64,000 nt of DNA from Vibrio hepatarius (GTDB lineage: Bacteria; Pseudomonadota; Gammaproteobacteria; Enterobacterales; Vibrionaceae), in NCBI RefSeq assembly GCF_018860525.1, contig NZ_JAHKPM010000065.1, forward strand, positions 124,001 to 188,000. Reading direction: 5' to 3'. Each line of letters opens with the position of its first letter. Position 1 is the first letter of the stretch. The position numbers and the translations under genes are program-made. Of the stretch, positions 1-7,127 are shown piece after piece. The notes under the pieces were generated by a model. It searched no databases. It saw only the letters and a program-made list of their open reading frames with translations, and was not told where the DNA came from.

Positions 1-247
1 CTAAATCCACTTCTACTAACGCACGTGTCACCACCTTTTGGCTTTCGATCGCTTGCTCTGCAGAAATACCTACCGAAGATCCATTAATTGGGGAAAGGCC
101 AACCAATCCGCTGAGGCTTGACGTTTCTTGGACCCCCTGTTGCATCAGTTGGCTGAATTTATCCACTAAGCCCTTATCTGGGTTTACGGGTTCTGCCTGT
201 TTTTCCAATGCAGCAGATGTCGCTTTAGCTATTGCACTGATCTCCAT
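1..247 (-). CDS. sctI: T3SS inner rod protein SctI (SsaI/EscI-like), partial at left edge
   Basis: The gene begins with ATG at 247 and reads leftwards out of the window; 82 codons are visible. The N-terminus reads MEISAIAKATSAALEKQ and a later stretch is EQAIESQKVVTRALVEVDL, which fits the small helical inner-rod subunits (SsaI, EscI, PrgJ family). These polymerise in the periplasm beneath the needle. It follows the needle and needle-chaperone genes and overlaps the chaperone gene by 23 bp, matching the ssaG-H-I order of SPI-2. The visible length already equals SsaI (about 82 aa), so little should be missing. Assignment rests on position and short similarity. Confidence 0.75.
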   Translation of the reverse strand, partial: MEISAIAKATSAALEKQAEPVNPDKGLVDKFSQLMQQGVQETSSLSGLVGLSPINGSSVGISAEQAIESQKVVTRALVEVDL

Positions 248-542
248 CTTGACCTCCAGTAATGAGTGAACAAATTGTTTTCATGTCCGCGCTTTCAGCC
301 GATGAGGTATAAAGAAAACGCAACCCTTCCGCTTGCTCCGTATGTAAACCATTAAGAGCACGCAGTGCCTGCGCTCTTTTTCCCAAAGCAAAATAAATCA
401 GGCTTTCACAAATACGCCTATCGACTTCATCTTCAATAAGGTGAGGAAAAGCAGCCATAATACTTACTGCCTGTTTCTCAAGTCGATGGTTGGCTGCTGC
501 TAATGCAGCTTCAACAAGAAGTTGCTTATCTGAACTTTTCAT
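225..542 (-). CDS. T3SS needle-chaperone family protein (SsaH/EscG/YscG-like)
   Basis: This 105-aa, mostly helical, alanine- and leucine-rich protein lies directly between the needle and rod genes. Its start ATG overlaps the needle stop by 4 bp and its end overlaps the rod start by 23 bp, so the three are translationally coupled. The pattern of short helical repeats resembles TPR-like YscG/EscG proteins, which hold needle monomers unpolymerised in the cytoplasm. SsaH occupies the same slot in SPI-2. Similarity to any one named protein is weak by eye, so function is inferred from size, fold pattern and position. Confidence 0.65.
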   Translation of the reverse strand: MKSSDKQLLVEAALAAANHRLEKQAVSIMAAFPHLIEDEVDRRICESLIYFALGKRAQALRALNGLHTEQAEGLRFLYTSSAESADMKTICSLITGGQDGDQCNS

Positions 543-754
543 ATTTTCGAAATGATCCCCTGCACCATATCTTTGACAGCCTTAATTAAAGCACTTTCAT
601 ATCCCATGAAATTTGAATATTGCTGTACAGCAAACTGAGCCTTCAACATTTCATCAGGATTATTAGGATCAGCCTGTGTCATCTTAGTTTTAATGTCTTG
701 TGCTGATTGAGCCGACATTTGAGATAAATGATTAATAATTGCATTGAGATCCAT
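539..754 (-). CDS. sctF: T3SS needle filament protein SctF (SsaG/EscF-like)
   Basis: This is a 71-aa protein, the same length as Salmonella SsaG. The C-terminal half (KAQFAVQQYSNFMGYESALI, then KAVKDMVQGIISKI) follows the SsaG pattern almost residue for residue, and the loop contains the family NPDEM/NPESM turn. These proteins form the hollow extracellular needle. A good AGGAG ribosome binding site precedes the ATG. It follows the AraC-type regulator gene by only 9 bp, so regulator, needle, chaperone and rod should share one transcript. Confidence 0.9.
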   Translation of the reverse strand: MDLNAIINHLSQMSAQSAQDIKTKMTQADPNNPDEMLKAQFAVQQYSNFMGYESALIKAVKDMVQGIISKI

Positions 755-763
755 AATAAACTC

Positions 764-1465
764 CTATTTTCTAACCACCCTTAAATCAGAAGGGCTGCAG
801 TGATATCGCTTTTTAAAGGCACCAATAAAGTGCGAGTGGCTACTGAAGCCGGCATCAAACGCAACATCCGCAATTTTTCGATCTGTTTCCAGGATAGATT
901 TTTTAGCAAATTTTAGTCTTTGTTCTGTAATCCAAGTCTTTGTAGATTGTCCATAGTATTTATAAAATGCGGTGTTTAATTTAGTCACATCCATCTCTAA
1001 TAGTTCGGCATAACGTGTCACTGACCATTGTTCATAAAGGTGTTTATTAATAAAATCGAATATTTTTTCGTTAGGATCCGAGTATTGGTTGAGCAGATTC
1101 GAAAAATACGTTTTATCTATCTCTAAGCAATATGTGAAAACAAAACGAAGCATTACACTCTTACTTACTTTGTGAAGCTGTTTAATTACGTTTACAAGTT
1201 CATCAAAAATTGGCACTGTTTTTACTGATTTGCTTATTGCCTTAATATCGACATAGTTATGATCAATCAGCTCTGTAACTAAATGATATATTTCGCATAT
1301 CTCGCCAGGGTAAAAAAATATACTCATCCAATCATTACGGCTTTGAGCATGTATTTCTGCTTCTTCAGTCACCATGACTAATTGATTGGCACTTACTTCA
1401 GTACGTTGACCTTGATAATCGATATGACCTTGCTTATTGAACAATACGACCTGTAACGCTTTCAC
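764..1465 (-). CDS. AraC-family transcriptional regulator (EsrC-like T3SS regulator)
   Basis: The protein has 233 aa and starts at a GTG preceded by GAAGG. The C-terminal 100 residues form a typical AraC double helix-turn-helix, with KIADVAFDAGFSSHSHFIGA as the second motif followed by FKKRYHCSPSDLR. The N-terminal 130 residues are an unrecognised sensory or dimerisation domain. It is the first gene of the needle/rod transcript, downstream of a strong terminator (about 1605-1641) and of an inverted-repeat operator (1527-1542). Edwardsiella encodes the AraC regulator EsrC in its related T3SS, so a role as island activator is likely but inferred. Confidence 0.8.
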   Translation of the reverse strand: MKALQVVLFNKQGHIDYQGQRTEVSANQLVMVTEEAEIHAQSRNDWMSIFFYPGEICEIYHLVTELIDHNYVDIKAISKSVKTVPIFDELVNVIKQLHKVSKSVMLRFVFTYCLEIDKTYFSNLLNQYSDPNEKIFDFINKHLYEQWSVTRYAELLEMDVTKLNTAFYKYYGQSTKTWITEQRLKFAKKSILETDRKIADVAFDAGFSSHSHFIGAFKKRYHCSPSDLRVVRK

Positions 1466-1526
1466 ATCAATGACCTTCTATTTCTTAGCTTAGGGGTAGT
1501 TTGCCAAGATCAAGCAATATCTGGTA

Positions 1527-1542
1527 TCAGGTCTTCACCTGA
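1527..1542. promoter_or_regulatory. Inverted-repeat operator upstream of the AraC/needle transcript
   Basis: The minus strand reads TCAGGTGAAGACCTGA, a perfect TCAGGT-N4-ACCTGA inverted repeat. Its centre lies about 70 bp upstream of the GTG at 1465. Near-identical sites lie at 10245-10260 and 17535-17550 at similar distances from other T3SS starts. The ACCT(T/G)A half site recalls the heptamer described for Salmonella SsrB, though the spacing here is shorter. Confidence 0.65.
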
Positions 1543-1604
1543 ATTAGTGGGTTGGATGGGGGCAGGAATAAGAAACAGAAAAATAACAATTAACTCATAA
1601 AGTA

Positions 1605-1641
1605 TATATAAAAAGGTCCCTGACAAATCAGGGACCTAAAA
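1605..1641 (-). terminator. Rho-independent terminator after the sseF-like gene
   Basis: A 10-bp perfect stem (AGGTCCCTGA at 1614-1623 and TCAGGGACCT at 1628-1637) closes a CAAA loop. On the minus strand it is followed by TTTTTATATA. It ends the sseB-to-sseF transcript and separates it from the AraC/needle transcript. Confidence 0.9.
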
Positions 1642-1662
1642 GCAAAATCATGCCATAGACTA

Positions 1663-2661
1663 TTAACTTGTCAAAGCAGCTAGATAAGGTATCGAATCAA
1701 GCTCCCTCTGCATGGCCCTCATTTGTTCAAACTGCTCTTCTTTTTGCTTCAGTCGTTCCATTTGTTCTCGTTGTGGATCCATCCTAATTTGCAATCTTAC
1801 ATTCTCCTCGGCGAGCTCTTTCGTATCTTTTTTGTATAGTGCCTCTCTCATTGTCAGCATTGAATCACGAAAACTGACAGCAACCTCTGTTTTGTGAGCA
1901 TTAAGCTCAGCTTTTGCCTTATCATGGTTTACCTTGCTACTGCCCAGATGAAATCCTAGCATTTCATTACCTGTTGCAGAGATACCGAGTCTCGCCATTT
2001 TAGTTGTTGATATAGCACTGGTCGCCGCACCGAGGCTTGATGGAACAGAAACCGTACCAGCATAAAGCGTACCTATTGTTAAACCTAATCTAAGTGTGGC
2101 TGAACTCGCTCGTGCCCAATGCTCTGCTCTTTCATCCTGCACTCCCATTTTATCCAAAAGCGCATAGACAAGGTTAGAGAGAGTATCTGAACCCATTCTT
2201 AAACCTTGCTCTCCGTTGTCCGCCTTACTCCAATTATGATATGCACATCCAGCATCTGAGACTGCAAGTGTTAATGCTATTCCTGCTGCTACGGTAAGAG
2301 GGATTCCTAAACCACCGCTAATGACAGTTGCCGCAACCGCTAGCCCTAGTCCAGCACCAGCAATGACAACATTAAATAACTCTTTAAAAAACGTACTATT
2401 AGCTACATCTACGCCCGCTTTTTCAGCTTGTTGATACAATTTCGCAGACTTTTCTATTAGTTCATGTGTGTGTGACAGATGGGAATCTATTAGAGATAAA
2501 TTCTTTTCTTGATTGGCAGAAACTGCGGGGTCCAAATATGTGGATAAAGGCACTTGGGCAACATCAAATTTTTGAAACTCAGTATCTTTTGATACATTAG
2601 CATCACTATAACTATTGACTTGAGATAGTCTAGAATTCGCGACTTCTAGAGGCATAACCAT
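1663..2661 (-). CDS. SseF-like T3SS effector/membrane-inserted secreted protein
   Basis: This 332-aa protein has a central hydrophobic region (about residues 90-135). There the segment AATVISGGLGIPLTVAAG, followed within a few residues by SDAGCAYHNW, matches the transmembrane region of Salmonella SseF (which has AAAVISGGAGLPIAILAG and a GDACCAYHNY-type end). SseF with SseG positions the Salmonella vacuole near the Golgi. The protein is longer than SseF (260 aa), having a longer N-terminus and a charged coiled-coil-like C-terminus rich in E, Q and R. It is last in the translocon operon, 11 bp after a class II chaperone, the SPI-2 sscB-sseF arrangement. No SseG partner follows. Confidence 0.75.
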   Translation of the reverse strand: MVMPLEVANSRLSQVNSYSDANVSKDTEFQKFDVAQVPLSTYLDPAVSANQEKNLSLIDSHLSHTHELIEKSAKLYQQAEKAGVDVANSTFFKELFNVVIAGAGLGLAVAATVISGGLGIPLTVAAGIALTLAVSDAGCAYHNWSKADNGEQGLRMGSDTLSNLVYALLDKMGVQDERAEHWARASSATLRLGLTIGTLYAGTVSVPSSLGAATSAISTTKMARLGISATGNEMLGFHLGSSKVNHDKAKAELNAHKTEVAVSFRDSMLTMREALYKKDTKELAEENVRLQIRMDPQREQMERLKQKEEQFEQMRAMQRELDSIPYLAALTS

Positions 2662-2672
2662 TAATTTCGCTC

Positions 2673-3161
2673 CTATTGGTTATATTGGTGAATTTCATCC
2701 AAAAGCGACTGAGCAAGTTGCCTTATCTCAGGCTGCTCTGGAGACAGAAAACTTTGCTTAATACTTGTTCGAAGCGCATCGGATGCTTCGTTCGTTCTGT
2801 CGAGTAATAGATAACACTGGCCAATCCTAAACGTAACACCAGCATCACATGCATCCATCAAAGTAGCGTAGCCGTAAAATATCAATGCATTTTCATATTG
2901 CTCTAGCGCATGTAACGTCGAGGATAATCCGAATATATATTCCCTACGCCACGGATTATTCATAACAAGATATGTGAAATGCGTCATAGCTTCGGCCATA
3001 TTGCCGCTGTAATACTTACCCAAAGCGTCTTTGTAAATATTTACTAAAGCTTTTTCATCAATATTGTTCAATTGAGCCAGTGTTTTGTGTCCATTAATAA
3101 CACTATCTATTGATTTTTTTAATTGATTGATATCGATAGAAAAAGCATTGTTACTTATCAT
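2673..3161 (-). CDS. Class II T3SS chaperone, SycD/LcrH family (SscB-like)
   Basis: From the ATG at 3161 (preceded by GGAG; an upstream in-frame start at 3197 has no good site) the protein is 162 aa. It carries tandem TPR-like helices such as YSGNMAEAMTHFTYLVMNNP and QYENALIFYGYATLMDA, the SycD/LcrH pattern. These chaperones bind hydrophobic translocators or effectors in the cytoplasm. Position between sseD- and sseF-like genes matches SscB, the chaperone of SseF in Salmonella, so the SseF-like protein is the probable client. It is distinct from the second chaperone at 5251-5727. Confidence 0.82.
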   Translation of the reverse strand: MISNNAFSIDINQLKKSIDSVINGHKTLAQLNNIDEKALVNIYKDALGKYYSGNMAEAMTHFTYLVMNNPWRREYIFGLSSTLHALEQYENALIFYGYATLMDACDAGVTFRIGQCYLLLDRTNEASDALRTSIKQSFLSPEQPEIRQLAQSLLDEIHQYNQ

Positions 3162-3221
3162 AGAATCTCCATTTTTTGGTGAGAGCATCATTGACACGAT
3201 ACTCTCACATTCGTGATGATA

Positions 3222-3827
3222 TTAATTGCGTACAGCTGAGGTTAACTTTCCATTTAGCTCAACCAAATCTTTGAGCATTGCATTCATTTGTTGGACTACC
3301 TGACGTGCCTTTTCTACTAATTCATTTAGCGCTTTCATATAGTCCTGCGCATTCATTGCTTTAAATTCACCGGCTATCTTGTCCATTTCTGCATCTTTAG
3401 TAATCGATGCAGACGCCATAGTGCCGACTGCATCAACACTTTTGCTCATTGCTTGACTTAAGTGAGTCGCTGCCTCTCCTAACTGGCTGGTTCCACCAAC
3501 ACCTGCCATTCCAATAACTCCAGAAAGCGCCTGTAAAATCCCAGCTGAAATACCTGAATCTTTTGCTCTCTCTATACCATCTCTTTTGTCACTTAATGAC
3601 GCTTCCTGGATGTCATACTGCTGTGACCGTTGCTGTGCGGAATATTCCCTCATTAACTGAAGAATTTGGTTCGTGATTTTTGCTAATTCAGTTCCAAGCT
3701 CATTGATCTGACCAATCATATCCTCTATATTGCTCTCAGTTGGTACTGAGGATACCGCAGCTGATTGTTTTGTTGATTCAGTAGCTGATGGTGTATTCAT
3801 GTTTATAGTTGAAAAACTTCCACTCAT
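3222..3827 (-). CDS. T3SS translocon protein SseD/EseD-like (EspB family)
   Basis: This 201-aa protein has one main hydrophobic helix (about residues 90-115, GISAGILQALSGVIGMAG) flanked by long coiled-coil helices, ending VELNGKLTSAVRN. It fits the minor hydrophobic translocator SseD/EseD, which with SseC forms the pore in the host membrane. The N-terminal serine/threonine-rich tail is typical of a secretion signal. It lies directly after the SseC-like gene and has an AGGGGA ribosome binding site. Length is close to Salmonella SseD (195 aa). Confidence 0.85.
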   Translation of the reverse strand: MSGSFSTINMNTPSATESTKQSAAVSSVPTESNIEDMIGQINELGTELAKITNQILQLMREYSAQQRSQQYDIQEASLSDKRDGIERAKDSGISAGILQALSGVIGMAGVGGTSQLGEAATHLSQAMSKSVDAVGTMASASITKDAEMDKIAGEFKAMNAQDYMKALNELVEKARQVVQQMNAMLKDLVELNGKLTSAVRN

Positions 3828-3842
3828 AATAATTCCCCTTAA

Positions 3843-5261
3843 CTAAACAGATGCATTGATGATGCGAGTTTGTAACATCGCAGATTCATTAATTACCTTA
3901 GTGGCACCATCAACAGCTTCGCCCGCTTTTGCTAATTCACTACGATTTCTTTCATTGACTTGTTTCTTATTCTCACCAAGCCAGTCATAACAAAACTCCA
4001 TGAAGTTCTGCTTCACAATTAGATCTTCTATTTGCTTTTGAAGTTTGGCTTTTTCAATTGTTATAACTCCGTTGGTGATTGCTTTTCCTGCACCTGCTGA
4101 AGCTCGAATTAACTCTAGTGATGTATAGGTACAGGCTTTAATCGTACGGCTTATGACCTCGTTACGTACGGCCTTGACTACCTCTTTAGTAATTTGATCA
4201 GCAGTGACCTGACCGCCTTTCTCCATCGCAGAAACAGCCACTTTTTCTACCGCTTGACTGACAAACTTTTCAATAGCTCCTTTACTAAAAGCTTCTGTGA
4301 GTGATTTAGCTATGTGTCCACCCTGCTCTGCAACTTTTTCGATGGCTTGGGTTGCCCCCTTCATAAGTTGTTCTGCCACCTGTTCCGAAACCTGCTCAGA
4401 AACTTGACTACCTATTTGCTGGGCAATATTGGCCACTTCATTGGTTGAACCTTTACCAATACTTTCAACTAGTTTAGGGGCTGCTTCTCCCATCGCAGTT
4501 TCCGTCCCTTTTGCGATAGAGCGCGTCGCTGATATAGCACGTCCAGCTTGGAAAATATCCAAGGCCATGCCTACAACTTCTGCCCCCAATTGAACTTTAC
4601 CGGCAACGTCAATAACCTGCTGACATTTCTCTTTGTCGGCTCCACATAATATTGCTGTTTCAGCCGCAGCTTTAACCATTCCTGCGATCCCTGCAGTAAG
4701 ATATGCACCGCCACTTGCCATATCCATAGCACCACCAACCACATCGCCAACAACAATACGTGCTGCGCCCTCGATAAGCTTAAACACACCTATCACAGAT
4801 TCAACTGCACCTACTATCCAGTCGAATATGGCACCAAAAATACCACCTTTGTGGGCTTTTTCTGATTGCTCAATATGTTTTGCTAATTGCTCTTGAAACT
4901 CTTTTACACGCTTATCGTTTAATACCGCCTGAGTGTCCGTCTTTAACTGGCTTGCTTTTGATAGCGCTTTAGCGGTATCAGTAAATACTTCAATACCAAT
5001 ATTGGCCACTAAAAGGGCAATTTCACTCATAGATGCATGTTCAACATGACCTACAGACACATTCTGATTTGTTATACGTTGTAAAGCTTGATTGGCTTCT
5101 TCCAAACTTACTATATGGCTTTTATCTTGTGTCAGTTCAGCCTGTTTACAAGCCCCCGAATCAGGTAAGCGTGCTGGAATTTTTTGGCTTTTTTCCACAT
5201 ACTCAGGTTCTAGTGTGGGATTAACCGCGAAATGGTTACTCATACTTATATTACTGGTCAT
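3843..5261 (-). CDS. T3SS major hydrophobic translocator SseC/EseC-like (SctE)
   Basis: This 472-aa protein has a large hydrophobic region at about residues 140-215 (GGIFGAIFDWIVGAVESVIG and GGAYLTAGIAGMVKAAAETA), followed by a long alanine/glutamate-rich helical region and a conserved-type C-terminal helix. This is the layout of SseC/EseC/EspD, the major pore-forming translocator. Its ATG overlaps the end of the upstream SycD-type chaperone gene by 11 bp, so chaperone and client are coupled. Length matches SseC (484 aa). AGGAGG lies upstream. Confidence 0.88.
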   Translation of the reverse strand: MTSNISMSNHFAVNPTLEPEYVEKSQKIPARLPDSGACKQAELTQDKSHIVSLEEANQALQRITNQNVSVGHVEHASMSEIALLVANIGIEVFTDTAKALSKASQLKTDTQAVLNDKRVKEFQEQLAKHIEQSEKAHKGGIFGAIFDWIVGAVESVIGVFKLIEGAARIVVGDVVGGAMDMASGGAYLTAGIAGMVKAAAETAILCGADKEKCQQVIDVAGKVQLGAEVVGMALDIFQAGRAISATRSIAKGTETAMGEAAPKLVESIGKGSTNEVANIAQQIGSQVSEQVSEQVAEQLMKGATQAIEKVAEQGGHIAKSLTEAFSKGAIEKFVSQAVEKVAVSAMEKGGQVTADQITKEVVKAVRNEVISRTIKACTYTSLELIRASAGAGKAITNGVITIEKAKLQKQIEDLIVKQNFMEFCYDWLGENKKQVNERNRSELAKAGEAVDGATKVINESAMLQTRIINASV

Positions 5262-5727
5262 AACATGCCTCCTGCGTCAATTTAGCTAACGCTTTACGAG
5301 ATTGATCTGCTATGTCTGTCCATTTATCTTCATCAAGACAATCACACACTCTTATAGCCGCTTTATATGATTTGACGGCATAGTCTATATTGCCTACAGC
5401 ATGATAGCTTTTACCTGCATAATAAGGACTGCGTGGATCTTCTACATTAATAATGCCAGATCGACCAAAACAGAAAATCGCTTCTTCATGCTCCCCGAGC
5501 TGCTGACAACTGGTCCCAAGAGAAAAAAAATAATCGAAGTTCCATTGATCAATCTTCATCAATAAATAGAAGATTCGTTTAGCCCCCTCATAGTCGCTAT
5601 AATTCATTAACTGAGTACCATAGCGATACAGTATATTAAGATCTTTAGGGTCTGTATCAGCCAACATTCTTAGAGATCCACCTTGATGAAGAAATGCCTG
5701 CAAAGAGGCATAATCACTTTCTTTCAT
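5251..5727 (-). CDS. Class II T3SS chaperone, SycD/LcrH family (SscA/EscA-like)
   Basis: The start at 5727 (MKESDYASL) is chosen because AGGAG sits 7 bp upstream; a longer frame opens at 5766. The product has 158 aa, as SscA (about 157). TPR motifs are visible (YSDYEGAKRIFYLLMKIDQW, LGEHEEAIFCFGRSG, VGNIDYAVKSYKAAIRVCD), the SycD/LcrH/IpgC signature. It lies immediately upstream of the SseC-like gene and overlaps it, so the expected client is that translocator. The gene follows sseB, as in SPI-2 and Edwardsiella. Confidence 0.88.
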   Translation of the reverse strand: MKESDYASLQAFLHQGGSLRMLADTDPKDLNILYRYGTQLMNYSDYEGAKRIFYLLMKIDQWNFDYFFSLGTSCQQLGEHEEAIFCFGRSGIINVEDPRSPYYAGKSYHAVGNIDYAVKSYKAAIRVCDCLDEDKWTDIADQSRKALAKLTQEACYDQ

Positions 5728-5737
5728 AACCCTTCTC

Positions 5738-6301
5738 CTATCGAATGCCTTGGAAAATAGTGTCACAAAGTTGTTTAATCATTGTTTGCAAGCTACTAAT
5801 CAAAGTAGTAATCATGTTCGCGTTTTGTGTCAGTTTCTGAATTTTCAACTGGGCTTGAGTGACGAAATCAGAGGCTCTGTTTGATACAGTTTCTAGTGCT
5901 GCTTTAACCGCTTGAAGTTTGCCTTGATCAAGGTTTGGGCCATTTTCTTCAAGATATTGATCAATGGATTTTCCACTTACCTTAAATCCATTTTGTTTCA
6001 TGTAGTTAATTACATCGTCTGGAAGTTGACGGGTTGCTTTGTCCCCTTCTTCAGCCGCTTCGGCAATTTTTTCATCCACACGGTTTGCCATTTCTTGAGC
6101 ATCACGTGTTACTCGAGACTTAAGTTGCATTTCTTCAAATTTTTGTTTCCCCATGGCAAAAACAGTACTCATGAAGTCAAATAAAGTTGAAATACCAAAT
6201 GAAAAAAATCCGTCATCTTTAGATTCTGATGTGTAGTCATTTTGTTGGTTGTTTACTGCATGGGTATTTGGGACACTGTCACTTGAAATATATCCGCTCA
6301 T
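5738..6301 (-). CDS. T3SS translocator filament protein SseB/EseB-like (EspA family)
   Basis: This 187-aa secreted protein has a helical C-terminus (TQNANMITTLISSLQTMIKQ then LCDTIFQGIR) and an N-terminal helix (FGISTLFDFMSTVFAMGKQK) typical of EspA/SseB/EseB proteins. These form the sheath-like filament extending from the needle to the host cell. Length agrees with SseB (196 aa). It is the first gene of its own transcript, after a strong terminator at about 6468-6504 and a 160-bp promoter region. GAGGAG precedes the ATG. Confidence 0.87.
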   Translation of the reverse strand: MSGYISSDSVPNTHAVNNQQNDYTSESKDDGFFSFGISTLFDFMSTVFAMGKQKFEEMQLKSRVTRDAQEMANRVDEKIAEAAEEGDKATRQLPDDVINYMKQNGFKVSGKSIDQYLEENGPNLDQGKLQAVKAALETVSNRASDFVTQAQLKIQKLTQNANMITTLISSLQTMIKQLCDTIFQGIR

Positions 6302-6350
6302 AATATTCTCCTCAATTTAATAAGTTTATTACTACAAGCTGGGGTGTAAA

Positions 6351-6366
6351 TCTGGAGTTCACCATT
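6351..6366. promoter_or_regulatory. Degenerate copy of the T3SS inverted-repeat operator upstream of sseB
   Basis: The minus strand reads AATGGTGAACTCCAGA. It matches the site upstream of the ssaB-like gene at 10 of 16 positions, including the core GGTGAAC and CC. Its centre is about 57 bp upstream of the sseB-like ATG, comparable with the three strong sites. It could be a weak site or chance. Confidence 0.35.
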
Positions 6367-6467
6367 TATCATCTCAGTTTGTTATTCCATTTTAACGCTT
6401 GATTGTTATGTTTATTCCTAATGTCAAAGAATATCTCAACATTCTGGTATGACCAGATGGTGTCATT

Positions 6468-6504
6468 TATATAAAAAACGGCGCAATATTTTATTGCACC
6501 GGTA
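6468..6504 (-). terminator. Rho-independent terminator after the sseA-like gene
   Basis: On the minus strand CGGTGCAATA-AAA-TATTGCGCCG (6501 to 6479, one G-U pair) is followed by TTTTTT and ATAT. It lies 40 bp past the sseA-like stop and upstream of the sseB promoter region, so the apparatus and translocon genes are separate transcripts. Confidence 0.88.
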
Positions 6505-6544
6505 AAAAGCATGGAAAACATTTATATGTCGAGAATTTCAACAC

Positions 6545-6892
6545 TCACATATACTTTCTCATTGCTTTAACTTTACGTATATTGGTCTGCTCATCTTTAT
6601 TAGATGTTTCAGATTCTCCTATTGCTAGAAAGCCTTGCTGTAATTCTTTAAAACCATCTTCTATTTGAGCAACTTTTTGCATTATGCTTCCCTGAGAAGA
6701 AGACATCCCCTCAGGAAACAATTGATTTAGCTTATCAAGCTTTGCTCTAGCATCAACGTCATGGTTAGAACGTTTAACTAAATCTTGTATTTCTTCTTGT
6801 AATGACTCGAATTCTTGAATCTGTTCAGTAAGTGCACCACGACGATCGTTCAAAGCATCCATCACGGCTTTCATGTCTTCAAATGTGTCCAT
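6545..6892 (-). CDS. T3SS chaperone SseA-like (EscC-like)
   Basis: This 115-aa protein is predicted almost entirely coiled coil (repeated LQEEIQDL-type heptads). A central LNQLFPEGMSSSQGS resembles the LHNLFPQGVAG segment of Salmonella SseA. SseA and Edwardsiella EscC are cytoplasmic chaperones for the translocators SseB and SseD. It is the last gene of the ssaB-C-D-E-sseA transcript, in the SPI-2 order, and is followed by a terminator. GGAG precedes the ATG at the usual distance. Confidence 0.78.
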   Translation of the reverse strand: MDTFEDMKAVMDALNDRRGALTEQIQEFESLQEEIQDLVKRSNHDVDARAKLDKLNQLFPEGMSSSQGSIMQKVAQIEDGFKELQQGFLAIGESETSNKDEQTNIRKVKAMRKYM

Positions 6893-6930
6893 AATTATCT
6901 CCTAAATAAAATTTATTAAATTCAATATAA

Positions 6931-7119
6931 TTATTTATAGCGTTTTGCTAAAATATTTATCACATCCATGGCGGAATCTATTGCTTCATTATATATATAG
7001 CTATCTTCTTTAGCTTCTTTATTTATAATTATCTTTGCATTCTCTAGCTGATTAATTAATTTTCTTTTCACTACAGAGTCATTTTTTAAATTTGTCTCTA
7101 GGTTTGTAATACGTGCCAT
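6931..7119 (-). CDS. Small T3SS co-chaperone SsaE-like
   Basis: This 62-aa helical protein ends AMDVINILAKRYK, close to the AENIINIIYYRYH ending of the core of Salmonella SsaE (80 aa). SsaE binds SseB and the ATPase and assists translocator delivery. The gene sits between sctD and the sseA-like gene, exactly as in SPI-2, with AGGAGG just before the ATG. It is shorter than SsaE and the similarity is confined to the C-terminal helix, so function rests on position and this motif. Confidence 0.7.
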   Translation of the reverse strand: MARITNLETNLKNDSVVKRKLINQLENAKIIINKEAKEDSYIYNEAIDSAMDVINILAKRYK

Positions 7120-7127
7120 AGGGCCTC

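Noticed and set aside
4571..4896. Alternative frames inside the SseC-like gene
   Set aside because: Low-complexity shadows caused by the alanine- and glycine-rich coding sequence.
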